A DNA stretch of 18,130 nt from JAGLOK01 sp023139005 (lineage in GTDB: Bacteria; Bacillota; Clostridia; Christensenellales; UMGS416), in NCBI GenBank assembly GCA_030637745.1, contig DAOWFX010000029.1:1-18130 (forward strand). Reading direction: 5' to 3'. Position 1 is the first letter of the stretch. Every line of letters begins with the position of its first letter. Position numbers and translations under genes: made by a program. Shown here piece by piece: positions 1 through 6,889 of the stretch. The notes under the pieces were generated by a model. It was not told the DNA's origin. It ran no database searches and worked only from the letters and a program-made list of their open reading frames with translations.

Positions 1-1
1 T

Positions 2-337
2 CCCAATGCAAAAGAAAAGGTAGTGCTAGAAGAGATTCCTGATGTCGGTCAATACGATAAAATCATTATTGGTGCGCCTATTCGCGGGTTTCAACTAACA
101 CCGGCTATGCGAACCTATCTAAAAAACCATGCAGACATCAAAAACAAAGAAGTATACTGCTTTGTCACACAACATTTCAAAACTTCACTATTAGGTGGCA
201 ATAATGGAATGAGGCAAATGAAAAAAGCGTGCATGAATAATAATGCGATTGTAAAGGATTCGCACATTATTCATTGGAGCTCGAAGGATAGAGAACATGA
301 GATTGAAGAAGTCATTGCAAAATGGAAAAACATATAA
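2..337 (+). CDS. Flavodoxin-like protein, 5' end outside the window
   Basis: The reading frame is open from base 2, so the N-terminal part, which would hold the FMN phosphate-binding loop, lies before the window. The visible 111 residues fit the C-terminal two thirds of a flavodoxin fold: a core strand YDKIIIGAPIRGFQLTPAM (the usual 'D.iiiG.Pi....... pa' segment contacting the flavin), then KEVYCFVTQHF, a second core strand followed by a loop, and a closing helix rich in charged residues. Family members are small FMN-binding electron carriers or flavodoxin-domain reductases in the cytosol. The next gene starts 12 bases downstream and encodes an FMN-binding-domain protein, so the two are probably co-transcribed and may act in the same flavin redox path; that link is inference. 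A GTG at 23 is in frame but is not a credible start because coding continues upstream. The precise subfamily cannot be told from the fragment. Confidence 0.7.
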   Translation, partial: PNAKEKVVLEEIPDVGQYDKIIIGAPIRGFQLTPAMRTYLKNHADIKNKEVYCFVTQHFKTSLLGGNNGMRQMKKACMNNNAIVKDSHIIHWSSKDREHEIEEVIAKWKNI

Positions 338-349
338 TAGGGGTGAAAG

Positions 350-736
350 ATGCTTAAAAAAACACTAAAAATCACAGGAATTGTAGTCATAATACTCATC
401 GTCTTTTCCTTAGTGCTAGGCTCAATTGGAAAAAAGGAAGCACTCAATTTGGATATCATCTCAGTTCAACTAGATACGGTTGATGATGATGTGTATGAAG
501 GAAACTATAAAAACGGAAGATGGAGCATGAAAGTCAATGTAACTGTTGAAAATAATAGAATAATCGAGGTAACTCCAATTGCAACAACTGCTGTTCAAGC
601 AGGACGAACTGAGATATACACAGAGCTTGCAAATAAAATCATCAAAGAGCAAGTAGTCGATGTGGATGTCGTATCGGGAGCAACAGCAAATAGCAATTCA
701 TTTTTGAAGGCTGTTGAAGATGCGTTGACTGACTAA
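350..736 (+). CDS. Membrane-anchored FMN-binding domain protein (covalent flavin motif)
   Basis: This 128-residue protein begins with an uncleaved-looking hydrophobic helix (about residues 8-26, preceded by lysines), so it is anchored in the membrane with the remainder outside. The outer part is a compact FMN_bind domain, with YEGNYKNGRWSMKVNVTVENNRIIEV as the first hairpin and DVVSGATANS at residues 106-115. In this family the motif D-x-x-S/T-G-A-T is recognised by the flavin transferase ApbE, which attaches FMN to the final threonine, here Thr112. The likely role is extracytoplasmic or membrane-surface electron transfer. The start ATG at 350 has the purine-rich GGGGTGA sequence just upstream at 340-346. 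It follows the flavodoxin-like gene by 12 bases and probably shares its transcript. No apbE is visible in the window. Function in a named respiratory complex (Rnf, Nqr) is unlikely given the small size and lack of partner genes. Confidence 0.75.
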   Translation: MLKKTLKITGIVVIILIVFSLVLGSIGKKEALNLDIISVQLDTVDDDVYEGNYKNGRWSMKVNVTVENNRIIEVTPIATTAVQAGRTEIYTELANKIIKEQVVDVDVVSGATANSNSFLKAVEDALTD

Positions 737-855
737 TCAATAGATAATTGTTCATCAAAAGAAAACTCATATATAAATGTTGTGATATAGAATCTGACAC
801 ATGAGTACACCGATAAGACATTTAAGATAGTATCTATTATGAAATCTGTTACTTA

Positions 856-864
856 TGATATAAT
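856..864 (+). promoter_or_regulatory. Extended -10 promoter of nfeD
   Basis: The sequence TGATATAAT is a perfect extended -10 element (TGnTATAAT), with the hexamer at 859-864. No convincing -35 hexamer stands 16-18 bases upstream. Transcription would be expected to start near 870-872, only about five bases before the ATG at 877. The same nine bases occur before phoH at 8618-8626. Confidence 0.6.
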
Positions 865-878
865 AATTAAATTATTAT
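860..878. repeat. Perfect 9-bp inverted repeat overlapping the nfeD start codon
   Basis: ATAATAATT and AATTATTAT are exact reverse complements separated by one A. The left arm overlaps the TATAAT box and the right arm ends inside the ATG. It could be an operator for a repressor that covers the -10 and the initiation site, or merely an AT-rich coincidence. Confidence 0.45.
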
Positions 879-2181
879 GAGAAACTATAGATTACTAAAA
901 ATCATCGCATCATTTGTATTTGCAATCATATTCCTATTTTCAACAGGACAATTCTCACTTGCAGATTCAGACAACGCAGTAGTCATCAACATCCATGGCG
1001 AGATTAATGATGCATTGGTTGCATATCTAGACCGCGAGGTGACAGCAGCACAAGAAAATGGTGCAGAAGTTATTATACTTGATATCGATACATGGGGCGG
1101 GTTCATACACTCATCAGAGCGCATCAATGACATATTGTCCAATGTACAAGTCCCCACGATTGCCTATATATCCAAAAAAGCAGTCTCAGCAGGCGTGATG
1201 GTCACCATCTCGTGTGATAAGGTCGCCATGACGCCGGGGAGTAACTCCGGTGCAGCAGAGACCATACCCAACGATGAGAAAACGCTTTCTGCATGGGTGG
1301 GGATGCTCACTTCAGCAGCAGAAGTTGCAGGACGTCCAATAGACGTTGTCAAATCAATGGCCGACAAACGCATGGTCATCGATGGACTGATAGAAGAAGG
1401 TGCACTCCTCAACATCACAGCCAATCAAGCAGTGGAATACGGATATGCAGACGTTGTAGCATCGTCCCATCAAGAAGCACTCACAGCCTTTGGATATGAA
1501 GGGTACGACATATCTACAGCCGATGTTACTACAGCCGACAAGGTCGCACGTATCCTCACGGGTTCTATCGCACTCAACATACTATTTTCAGCAGGCATCT
1601 TCTTCATGATAATGGAGATATTCACCGCAGGTTTCGGCGCATTTGGCATATTGGCTATTCTCTGCTTTGCACTATATTTCTTTGGTGGGGTGATTGCAGG
1701 ATATACACAGTGGTGGGCGGTCGCACTCTTTATAATCGGTGCAGTCGCATTGGGGATAGAGCTAATTGTACCAGGCTTTGGGATATTTGGCGCAATAGGA
1801 ATAGTATTTACACTACTAGGACTACTGTTTTCGGCAAAAAACATGAGAGAAATTGTAATTCGTGGTGGCATTGCACTTGTTGTTTGTGTTGTGTCAATTC
1901 CAATAATGATTAAAATATTTGGTAGGCTCAAAATCTTTGATAAGATTATCCTCAAATCAAGCTCTTCGGCAGAAGAAGGGTACATCGTACCCACACCACA
2001 GCGATTGTCCATCAACGGCATGACAGGGATTGCAGCAACAGACCTTCGTCCATCAGGTATGGCGCAAATCGATGGAAGACGCATTGATGTGTTATCCATT
2101 GAAGGATTTGTTAACAAGGGCACGAAAATCAAGGTGATTGAGACAAAAGGCAACAGGATTGTGGTTGAATCACAAAAGTAA
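877..2181 (+). CDS. NfeD family membrane-bound serine protease homologue (long form)
   Basis: The protein has 434 residues. Residues 1-30 form a signal peptide ending around LAD. Residues 33-215 are a ClpP/SppA-like serine protease domain: VVINIHGEIND, LDIDTWGG (oxyanion-strand region) and KKAVSAGVMVTISCDKVAM, where Ser104 sits at the nucleophile position of this family. K135 or a nearby lysine may be the catalytic base, which I cannot fix without an alignment. Residues about 228-347 contain four or five membrane helices, and residues 378-433 form the C-terminal OB-fold NfeD domain (INGMTGIAATDLRPSGMAQIDG...). Long NfeD proteins of this type are thought to cleave or regulate membrane partners, classically stomatin/flotillin-like proteins, but no such gene is adjacent here. 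The ATG at 877 is the only possible ATG because an in-frame TAA lies at 868-870. There is no Shine-Dalgarno sequence, and a strong -10 lies just upstream, suggesting a near-leaderless mRNA. Confidence 0.9.
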   Translation: MRNYRLLKIIASFVFAIIFLFSTGQFSLADSDNAVVINIHGEINDALVAYLDREVTAAQENGAEVIILDIDTWGGFIHSSERINDILSNVQVPTIAYISKKAVSAGVMVTISCDKVAMTPGSNSGAAETIPNDEKTLSAWVGMLTSAAEVAGRPIDVVKSMADKRMVIDGLIEEGALLNITANQAVEYGYADVVASSHQEALTAFGYEGYDISTADVTTADKVARILTGSIALNILFSAGIFFMIMEIFTAGFGAFGILAILCFALYFFGGVIAGYTQWWAVALFIIGAVALGIELIVPGFGIFGAIGIVFTLLGLLFSAKNMREIVIRGGIALVVCVVSIPIMIKIFGRLKIFDKIILKSSSSAEEGYIVPTPQRLSINGMTGIAATDLRPSGMAQIDGRRIDVLSIEGFVNKGTKIKVIETKGNRIVVESQK

Positions 2182-2208
2182 TCACATTTTTTGTTTTCAC
2201 AAAATAAC

Positions 2209-2727
2209 TTATATCATGAAATTCTTATTAAAATTTATAATAGCATCACAAGCTAGTTCTCCCACTTCTTGAGGAGTTCTCTCTGTGGTATCAATAGTTA
2301 CATCAGCTTCCAACTGCTTTATTGCTTCATTATATTCAAGTGCTCTTTCTATGTTTACTATACGCGAGGTATTTCTATCCCTAATCCTCCACGAAAGCTG
2401 AGTATCATTACATATTAATGAGCATGTGCACAGTACACCAATACTCTCATTTTTAAGCAGGTTAATAAACCTATCTACCCGCTCTTTTGATGGAAAAACA
2501 AAAGCAACAATAAGATATTTTATACCAAAATCCATATAGTTTATAGCACACGATACTATATTATCCTGTATAAGGTTAAGCCAGTCTTTTGAAAGTTCCA
2601 AAGGAACTATCCTGCCCACATCATCACCATCAATCAAGGCAAATGAACTAGGCAAATTTCTTTCCATATATTTAAGTAATGTTGACTTCCCCACACCTGG
2701 CGCAGAGTTTAATATTATTACTTTCAT
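2209..2727 (-). CDS. P-loop kinase-like nucleotide-binding protein
   Basis: This is a 172-residue single-domain P-loop protein. The Walker A motif SAPGVGKST is at residues 8-16, immediately after the first beta strand (MKVIILN). ALIDGDDVGRI (30-40) lies where small-molecule and nucleoside kinases bind the acceptor. RIRDRNTSR at 114-122 looks like the arginine-rich lid that closes on ATP. The arrangement is that of the shikimate/adenylate/chloramphenicol-phosphotransferase-like kinase superfamily (AAA_18/AAA_33 types). The acceptor is unknown, and nothing nearby suggests one. The start is well supported by GAGGAAG eight bases upstream (reading the minus strand). The gene converges on nfeD with only 27 bases between the stop codons. 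It faces the same way as the GH31 gene, but a 262-base gap makes a shared operon doubtful. Confidence 0.7.
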   Translation of the reverse strand: MKVIILNSAPGVGKSTLLKYMERNLPSSFALIDGDDVGRIVPLELSKDWLNLIQDNIVSCAINYMDFGIKYLIVAFVFPSKERVDRFINLLKNESIGVLCTCSLICNDTQLSWRIRDRNTSRIVNIERALEYNEAIKQLEADVTIDTTERTPQEVGELACDAIINFNKNFMI

Positions 2728-2989
2728 GATAGCTTCCTCTTATGTTACTTTATTACGGAAATATTAGGTCAATTTATAATCATCTTCATTTGTAGAAAAT
2801 TGCAAAGAATTCAGCAAAATTCTTCTAAATAATACCATTTTGAAAACTACATGTTTATAAAATAATGACTTATTATTAAAGCTTCTTAACACTTCAAACG
2901 ACTAACAGCCCCTGTATCAAATACTTAGAGTCAGCATATTCATATTCGATTACATTTATCTACACTAAACATTTTTCATTACTTACTTA

Positions 2990-5401
2990 TTATTTGAATA
3001 AAATCTTCGGTGTATTTTGCTGGTTGTGCTTAAAGTCAACCACCTTATGCTCCATCACCTTCAGACTAATCTCTATCCCATCACACGCATATTCCCATAC
3101 ACCTTCAAAGTCAGGATACACATGAATCTCTTCAATGTGAGAGAGCGTATTATGTGTGCGTAACCGTTCAGGTCCATAGGGGATTACAGCGTCTGATTTC
3201 ACAAATAGCGGCAGCGTGTCAAGCACAGAAGGGACTTCCATGTAGCCTGCAGGGAGGACAATGTCACCTGAGTAATATTCAGCCCAACGCGTGCTACAGT
3301 GTGGTAGATATACACTGCGAGTCTTGCTTGACTCATACGACATGACGACCGGTGCAACCAAGATGTGATCTCCCAGCATGTATTCATCTTCGATTGCATA
3401 TGTACCACGGTCTTCATGAAAAGCTAGTGCCAGACCACGTGTTAAGGGCATTCCCATTGCTACAGATTTTTCTGATTGACTTACGATATACGGTAGCAGA
3501 CGATATCGAAGCAATGCATACTTTTTGAATATATCAACAGCCTCTTGTCCGAAGCTTGATGGTTCACGAGAGTTTTTGTTACCAGAACCATGACAACGAG
3601 AGTGAGAGCTAAAAAGCCCCAACTGCGCCCAACGAATATACAGCTCCGGTGTGGGTCTTCCGATGAATCCACCGATGTCGTGGGAGAAAAATGCAATGCC
3701 TGACATGCAAATCGATATAAGCCCACGCAACGTTCCTGCAAGTCCGCCCCATGAACATTGGTTGTCGCCACCCCAGTGAACTGGGTATTTTTGGCTACCT
3801 GCGGTTCCTGAGCGTGCCCAAACTAAGGTTTCGGGATCGATGTTGCGGATGGCTTCAAATATTAGATGGTTATACACAAGAGAATAATAGTTGTGAAAGT
3901 ATCTTCCGTCGATGTTTTGATAGAGTGCACTTGCTGGGATACCTTCTGCAAAGTCCGTCTTAATCGCCCCAACGCCCATCGTGATCAATTCCTCGATTTG
4001 GTCTGTGTACCATTTGGCAGCCTCAGGGTTGGAGAAATCAATTACAGCATCATCAGTCCAGCTTCCTGTTACATACTCAGGTGCTTTGTATGGCGCACCA
4101 TCTTCTCCTTTTGCAAGGTACCCACGCTCCGTTGCTTCTATCAAGTTTTTATTGTGTGCTATATTCGGAATGAAGTTATACTGCCAAAGGCTGATATATA
4201 TTCCTTCACTTTTTAATTGTTGAATCTTCTCAGCGGGGTTACCAAATCGCTCCTTGGAAAACTTCAAGTCACAGTTCCAGTCCTCTTCAAACCAAGCAGT
4301 GTCCAAGTGTATGACGTCAAAGGGAATCTTCTTTTGATCCATATCGGAGATGACATCATCCACCACATCCCATGAAAGGTAACTATTGCGACTCATCCAC
4401 AGTCCGTAGGACCATATAGGGGGCATGACAGCTGCACCGGTTAAGTGAGTATATTTTTTTAGTATATCGCGTGGATTTGGTTCGCATATTACAAAGTAGT
4501 CCATGTACTCATCGTCGGTACCAAAGGTGAGCGTACCACTATCGAGTGTTCCGATTTCCCATGCTTTGTGACCGTACGTATTGACAAACAACCCATAGCC
4601 TTTGGTAGACCAATAAAAAGGAATGTTGATATAGGTACGTGGACTCGAGGTGCCAAATGCATCCTTGTTCCAGAAGTCAACCGATACCCCCGTTCTTTCA
4701 ACGTGGTCAAATCGCTCACCCAATCCGAATATCTTCTCTCCTGCGTGTAGTTCTAAGGATTGATAGTATGCATGTCGATCTTTAAACTGTGCATAGGATG
4801 TCAAAAAGTTATCGCTCACACGGGTCTCATGGCTCTTTTGTTGAAAGATAATCTCATCATCGTTGTTTTGGGCACATACGTTAAAAGGCTCTTTGGTTAT
4901 GCGGATGCTCATTTTCACAGTCGTTATCACAACATGGAGTTCATCTTTTGTGATATCAAACACAACATCATTATTCGGTGCGCCAACCAGCATCTTTGTT
5001 GGCATCGCATCGAGGTTTATTTCGCCACCATAGGTATCTCCTTGATTGTAGTGAACGCGAAAGGTGGATTCATCATATAGTGCTATTCTAAAGCATGTAA
5101 GCGTTGTATTTTCTTCTTTTTCCTCATACAAACAATTCAACATTGTTTCATGTGTCCAGAAGTGTCTGTTGTTGAACTTTTTCGTCTCGACAATGAAATC
5201 AATGACATTGCCTTGATTTTTAAATGAAGTAACACGATCAAGCACATTGAAGAGGATATGGTTAGCCTTCATGAATTGTAAGGCCAAGTTCGGGTTATAC
5301 TGATCGTACAAGTTTTCAATCTCATCTGATGATACGTGGGCTGTTTTGGGGATATCCATTTGCTTGAAGTCCATGTTGTCCATATTATCTATAGTGTCCA
5401 T
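2990..5401 (-). CDS. GH31 family alpha-glycosidase, YicI-like (alpha-xylosidase or alpha-glucosidase)
   Basis: With the start chosen here the protein has 803 residues and no signal peptide, so it acts on imported oligosaccharides in the cytosol. It has the GH31 layout: an N-terminal beta-sandwich with GEKIFGLGERFD, a (beta/alpha)8 barrel, and C-terminal beta domains. The catalytic nucleophile is the Asp of KTDFAEG (residue 483), and the acid/base is the Asp of PVHWGGD (546). FFSHDIGGF and FSSHSRCHG are further family signatures. The barrel is strikingly similar to E. coli YicI (FKTDFGE, HWGGD, SHDIGGF, SSHSRLHG), an alpha-xylosidase, but specificity cannot be read safely. The ATG at 5401 has GGAG nine bases upstream. 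An in-frame ATG at 5416 would add five residues and sit only six bases after a TATAAT. The N-terminus is odd: methionine and aspartate repeat as MDTIDNMDNMDF. No transporter or regulator is adjacent. Confidence 0.9.
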   Translation of the reverse strand: MDTIDNMDNMDFKQMDIPKTAHVSSDEIENLYDQYNPNLALQFMKANHILFNVLDRVTSFKNQGNVIDFIVETKKFNNRHFWTHETMLNCLYEEKEENTTLTCFRIALYDESTFRVHYNQGDTYGGEINLDAMPTKMLVGAPNNDVVFDITKDELHVVITTVKMSIRITKEPFNVCAQNNDDEIIFQQKSHETRVSDNFLTSYAQFKDRHAYYQSLELHAGEKIFGLGERFDHVERTGVSVDFWNKDAFGTSSPRTYINIPFYWSTKGYGLFVNTYGHKAWEIGTLDSGTLTFGTDDEYMDYFVICEPNPRDILKKYTHLTGAAVMPPIWSYGLWMSRNSYLSWDVVDDVISDMDQKKIPFDVIHLDTAWFEEDWNCDLKFSKERFGNPAEKIQQLKSEGIYISLWQYNFIPNIAHNKNLIEATERGYLAKGEDGAPYKAPEYVTGSWTDDAVIDFSNPEAAKWYTDQIEELITMGVGAIKTDFAEGIPASALYQNIDGRYFHNYYSLVYNHLIFEAIRNIDPETLVWARSGTAGSQKYPVHWGGDNQCSWGGLAGTLRGLISICMSGIAFFSHDIGGFIGRPTPELYIRWAQLGLFSSHSRCHGSGNKNSREPSSFGQEAVDIFKKYALLRYRLLPYIVSQSEKSVAMGMPLTRGLALAFHEDRGTYAIEDEYMLGDHILVAPVVMSYESSKTRSVYLPHCSTRWAEYYSGDIVLPAGYMEVPSVLDTLPLFVKSDAVIPYGPERLRTHNTLSHIEEIHVYPDFEGVWEYACDGIEISLKVMEHKVVDFKHNQQNTPKILFK

Positions 5402-5422
5402 AGTATGTGTCTCCATTTCATT

Positions 5423-5428
5423 ATTATA
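5423..5428 (-). promoter_or_regulatory. -10 box for the GH31 gene
   Basis: On the minus strand a perfect TATAAT lies 6 bases before the ATG at 5416 and 21 bases before the ATG at 5401. No good -35 is visible. A start of transcription about seven bases downstream would leave the GGAG ribosome binding site (5414-5411) in the leader for the 5401 start but none for 5416. Confidence 0.5.
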
Positions 5429-5618
5429 GTTTTTTTGGGTTAATATGATAGTTTTTGATCATTAGTATCTGTATAAGTGTTGCTTAGTTGTATTATAACT
5501 AGAATAAATCATAATTAATAGACTGTGCAATACAATAATCTGGCTACAATAAACCAAAACAGCTACCATGACAATTCTGATATTTGTGTTCATTCATATC
5601 CTTGCTGCCAACTTCTCA

Positions 5619-5647
5619 TTGGACGTTCCTACATTATCGTATATAAT
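5619..5647 (+). promoter_or_regulatory. Promoter of the methyltransferase gene, apparently leaderless
   Basis: A perfect TATAAT (5642-5647) is preceded by TTGGAC (5619-5624) with a 17-base spacer; only the first three bases of the -35 match consensus. The ATG at 5655 comes seven bases after the -10, so the first transcribed base should be at or next to the start codon. Confidence 0.5.
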
Positions 5648-5654
5648 ACATACT

Positions 5655-6824
5655 ATGGATAATTATATAAATGAATTAAAGCAAGCAATTGATATGATCT
5701 TGAAGGACAATCCCATTAAAATCATTTTCAGCAATCCAATAGATAAAACGGGTGATGTTAAGAAAATAGACATCCGCTCAAAAGAGAGCATGTATCATGT
5801 GACAAAGCACACAGCAACGCAAGTATTTCATGAGAACATCACAGATATCAAGGAATACGTCTTGCAGCAGTTTGCTGTCTTCAAGCAAGGTAGTTTTTTC
5901 ACAGATAACTATACGTATTCTGTCAAAATCAGCAAAAAAGGCAAAGTGCTCGTGAGTAAAACCAAAGCAGAAAACACAAATAGCACAAATAATACACACA
6001 ACAGACAGAAGAACTATATACTACAAGAGGGAATGGACATTCCGGCCCTTCGCGACATTGGAGTATTTACACCCGATGGTAGGGTAGTCAAAGCCATGTA
6101 TAGTAAGTATAGGCAGATAAACAGGTTCCTTGAAATCGTTGATGATGCCATAAGAGACCGTGAGTATAAAACACTAAGCATCTTAGACTTTGGCTGTGGC
6201 AAGTCATATCTGACATTTATATTATACTATTATTTGACAGAGCTCAGAGACATCGATGTCCATATGATTGGACTTGACCTAAAAGAAGACGTCATCCAAA
6301 ACTGCAATATCATTGCAAAAAAATATGCCTACGATAGTTTGCGCTTTGAAGTGGGCGACATTAACACCTATCAAGCAGACAAGAAGATCGATATGGTCAT
6401 CAGCCTGCATGCATGCGATTTGGCAACAGACTACGCGCTCTACAATGCAGTCAAGTGGAACGCCAAGATGATTTTTGCAGTGCCATGCTGTCAGCATGAA
6501 GTGAACAAGCAAATCAATACCGAAGACCTTGGTATCCTTACAAGATATGGACTCATCAAGGAAAGAGTATCATCACTCATGACAGACGCAATCCGTGCCA
6601 ATATGCTCACCTATAGCGGATATAAGACGCAAATCATTGAGTTTGTGGACTTTGAACACTCACCAAAGAACATACTAATCCGTGCAGTCAAAGCCAAGAT
6701 CTCTGAGAAGAAGAAGCAGGATGCACTAGCGGAAGTGCAGCGGTTGAGTGAAACGTTTGGGGTGGAGCAGAAGTTATATCAGCTACTATCGGAAGTCAAT
6801 TCAAATAAAGTGAATTTGAATTGA
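5655..6824 (+). CDS. SAM-dependent methyltransferase, Methyltransf_32 type
   Basis: From the ATG at 5655 the protein has 389 residues. The first 110 or so form an uncharacterised N-terminal domain (KIIFSNPIDKTGDVKKIDIRS), followed by an Asn-rich linker near 107-118. The Rossmann methyltransferase domain then contains motif I ILDFGCGKSYLTF (176-188), an acidic strand end LDLK (207-210), SLHACD (250-255) and the diagnostic PCCQHE (277-282). The PCC-H motif is typical of the Methyltransf_32 family, which includes eukaryotic GSTCD and METTL25 relatives. The substrate is unknown; RNA is a reasonable guess only. The frame is open to an ATG at 5568, but those 29 extra residues would overlap the promoter, are hydrophobic and lack a ribosome binding site, so the shorter start is preferred. 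It is transcribed divergently from the GH31 gene. A long stem-loop covers its stop codon. Confidence 0.75.
   Translation: MDNYINELKQAIDMILKDNPIKIIFSNPIDKTGDVKKIDIRSKESMYHVTKHTATQVFHENITDIKEYVLQQFAVFKQGSFFTDNYTYSVKISKKGKVLVSKTKAENTNSTNNTHNRQKNYILQEGMDIPALRDIGVFTPDGRVVKAMYSKYRQINRFLEIVDDAIRDREYKTLSILDFGCGKSYLTFILYYYLTELRDIDVHMIGLDLKEDVIQNCNIIAKKYAYDSLRFEVGDINTYQADKKIDMVISLHACDLATDYALYNAVKWNAKMIFAVPCCQHEVNKQINTEDLGILTRYGLIKERVSSLMTDAIRANMLTYSGYKTQIIEFVDFEHSPKNILIRAVKAKISEKKKQDALAEVQRLSETFGVEQKLYQLLSEVNSNKVNLN
6796..6824 (+). terminator. Stem-loop across the methyltransferase stop codon (no U-tract)
   Basis: TCAATTCAAAT (6796-6806) and ATTTGAATTGA (6814-6824) are perfect 11-base reverse complements with a 7-base loop. 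The stop TGA (6822-6824) forms the end of the right arm. A second 5-bp hairpin (ATATC/GATAT, 6825-6838) follows at once. No run of Ts follows, so this is only a possible terminator or 3'-end structure. Confidence 0.4.
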
Positions 6825-6889
6825 ATATCTTGCGATATGTCAACAAATTGATATTAGAACTATATATGTGATACATTTTAGGAGTTGTT

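Noticed and set aside
1470..2153. 227-codon open frame on the minus strand
   Set aside because: It lies wholly antisense to the well-supported nfeD gene, has no ribosome binding site and shows no recognisable motifs.
2805..2824. 7-bp inverted repeat AAGAATT/AATTCTT as terminator of the GH31 gene
   Set aside because: It lies more than 160 bases beyond the stop, is almost all A and T, and lacks a T-run on the minus strand.
3866..4216. 116-codon open frame on the plus strand
   Set aside because: Antisense to the catalytic core of the GH31 gene and without any protein signature.
5568..5654. Hydrophobic N-terminal extension of the methyltransferase
   Set aside because: No ribosome binding site, it overlaps the TATAAT promoter, and the family is cytosolic.
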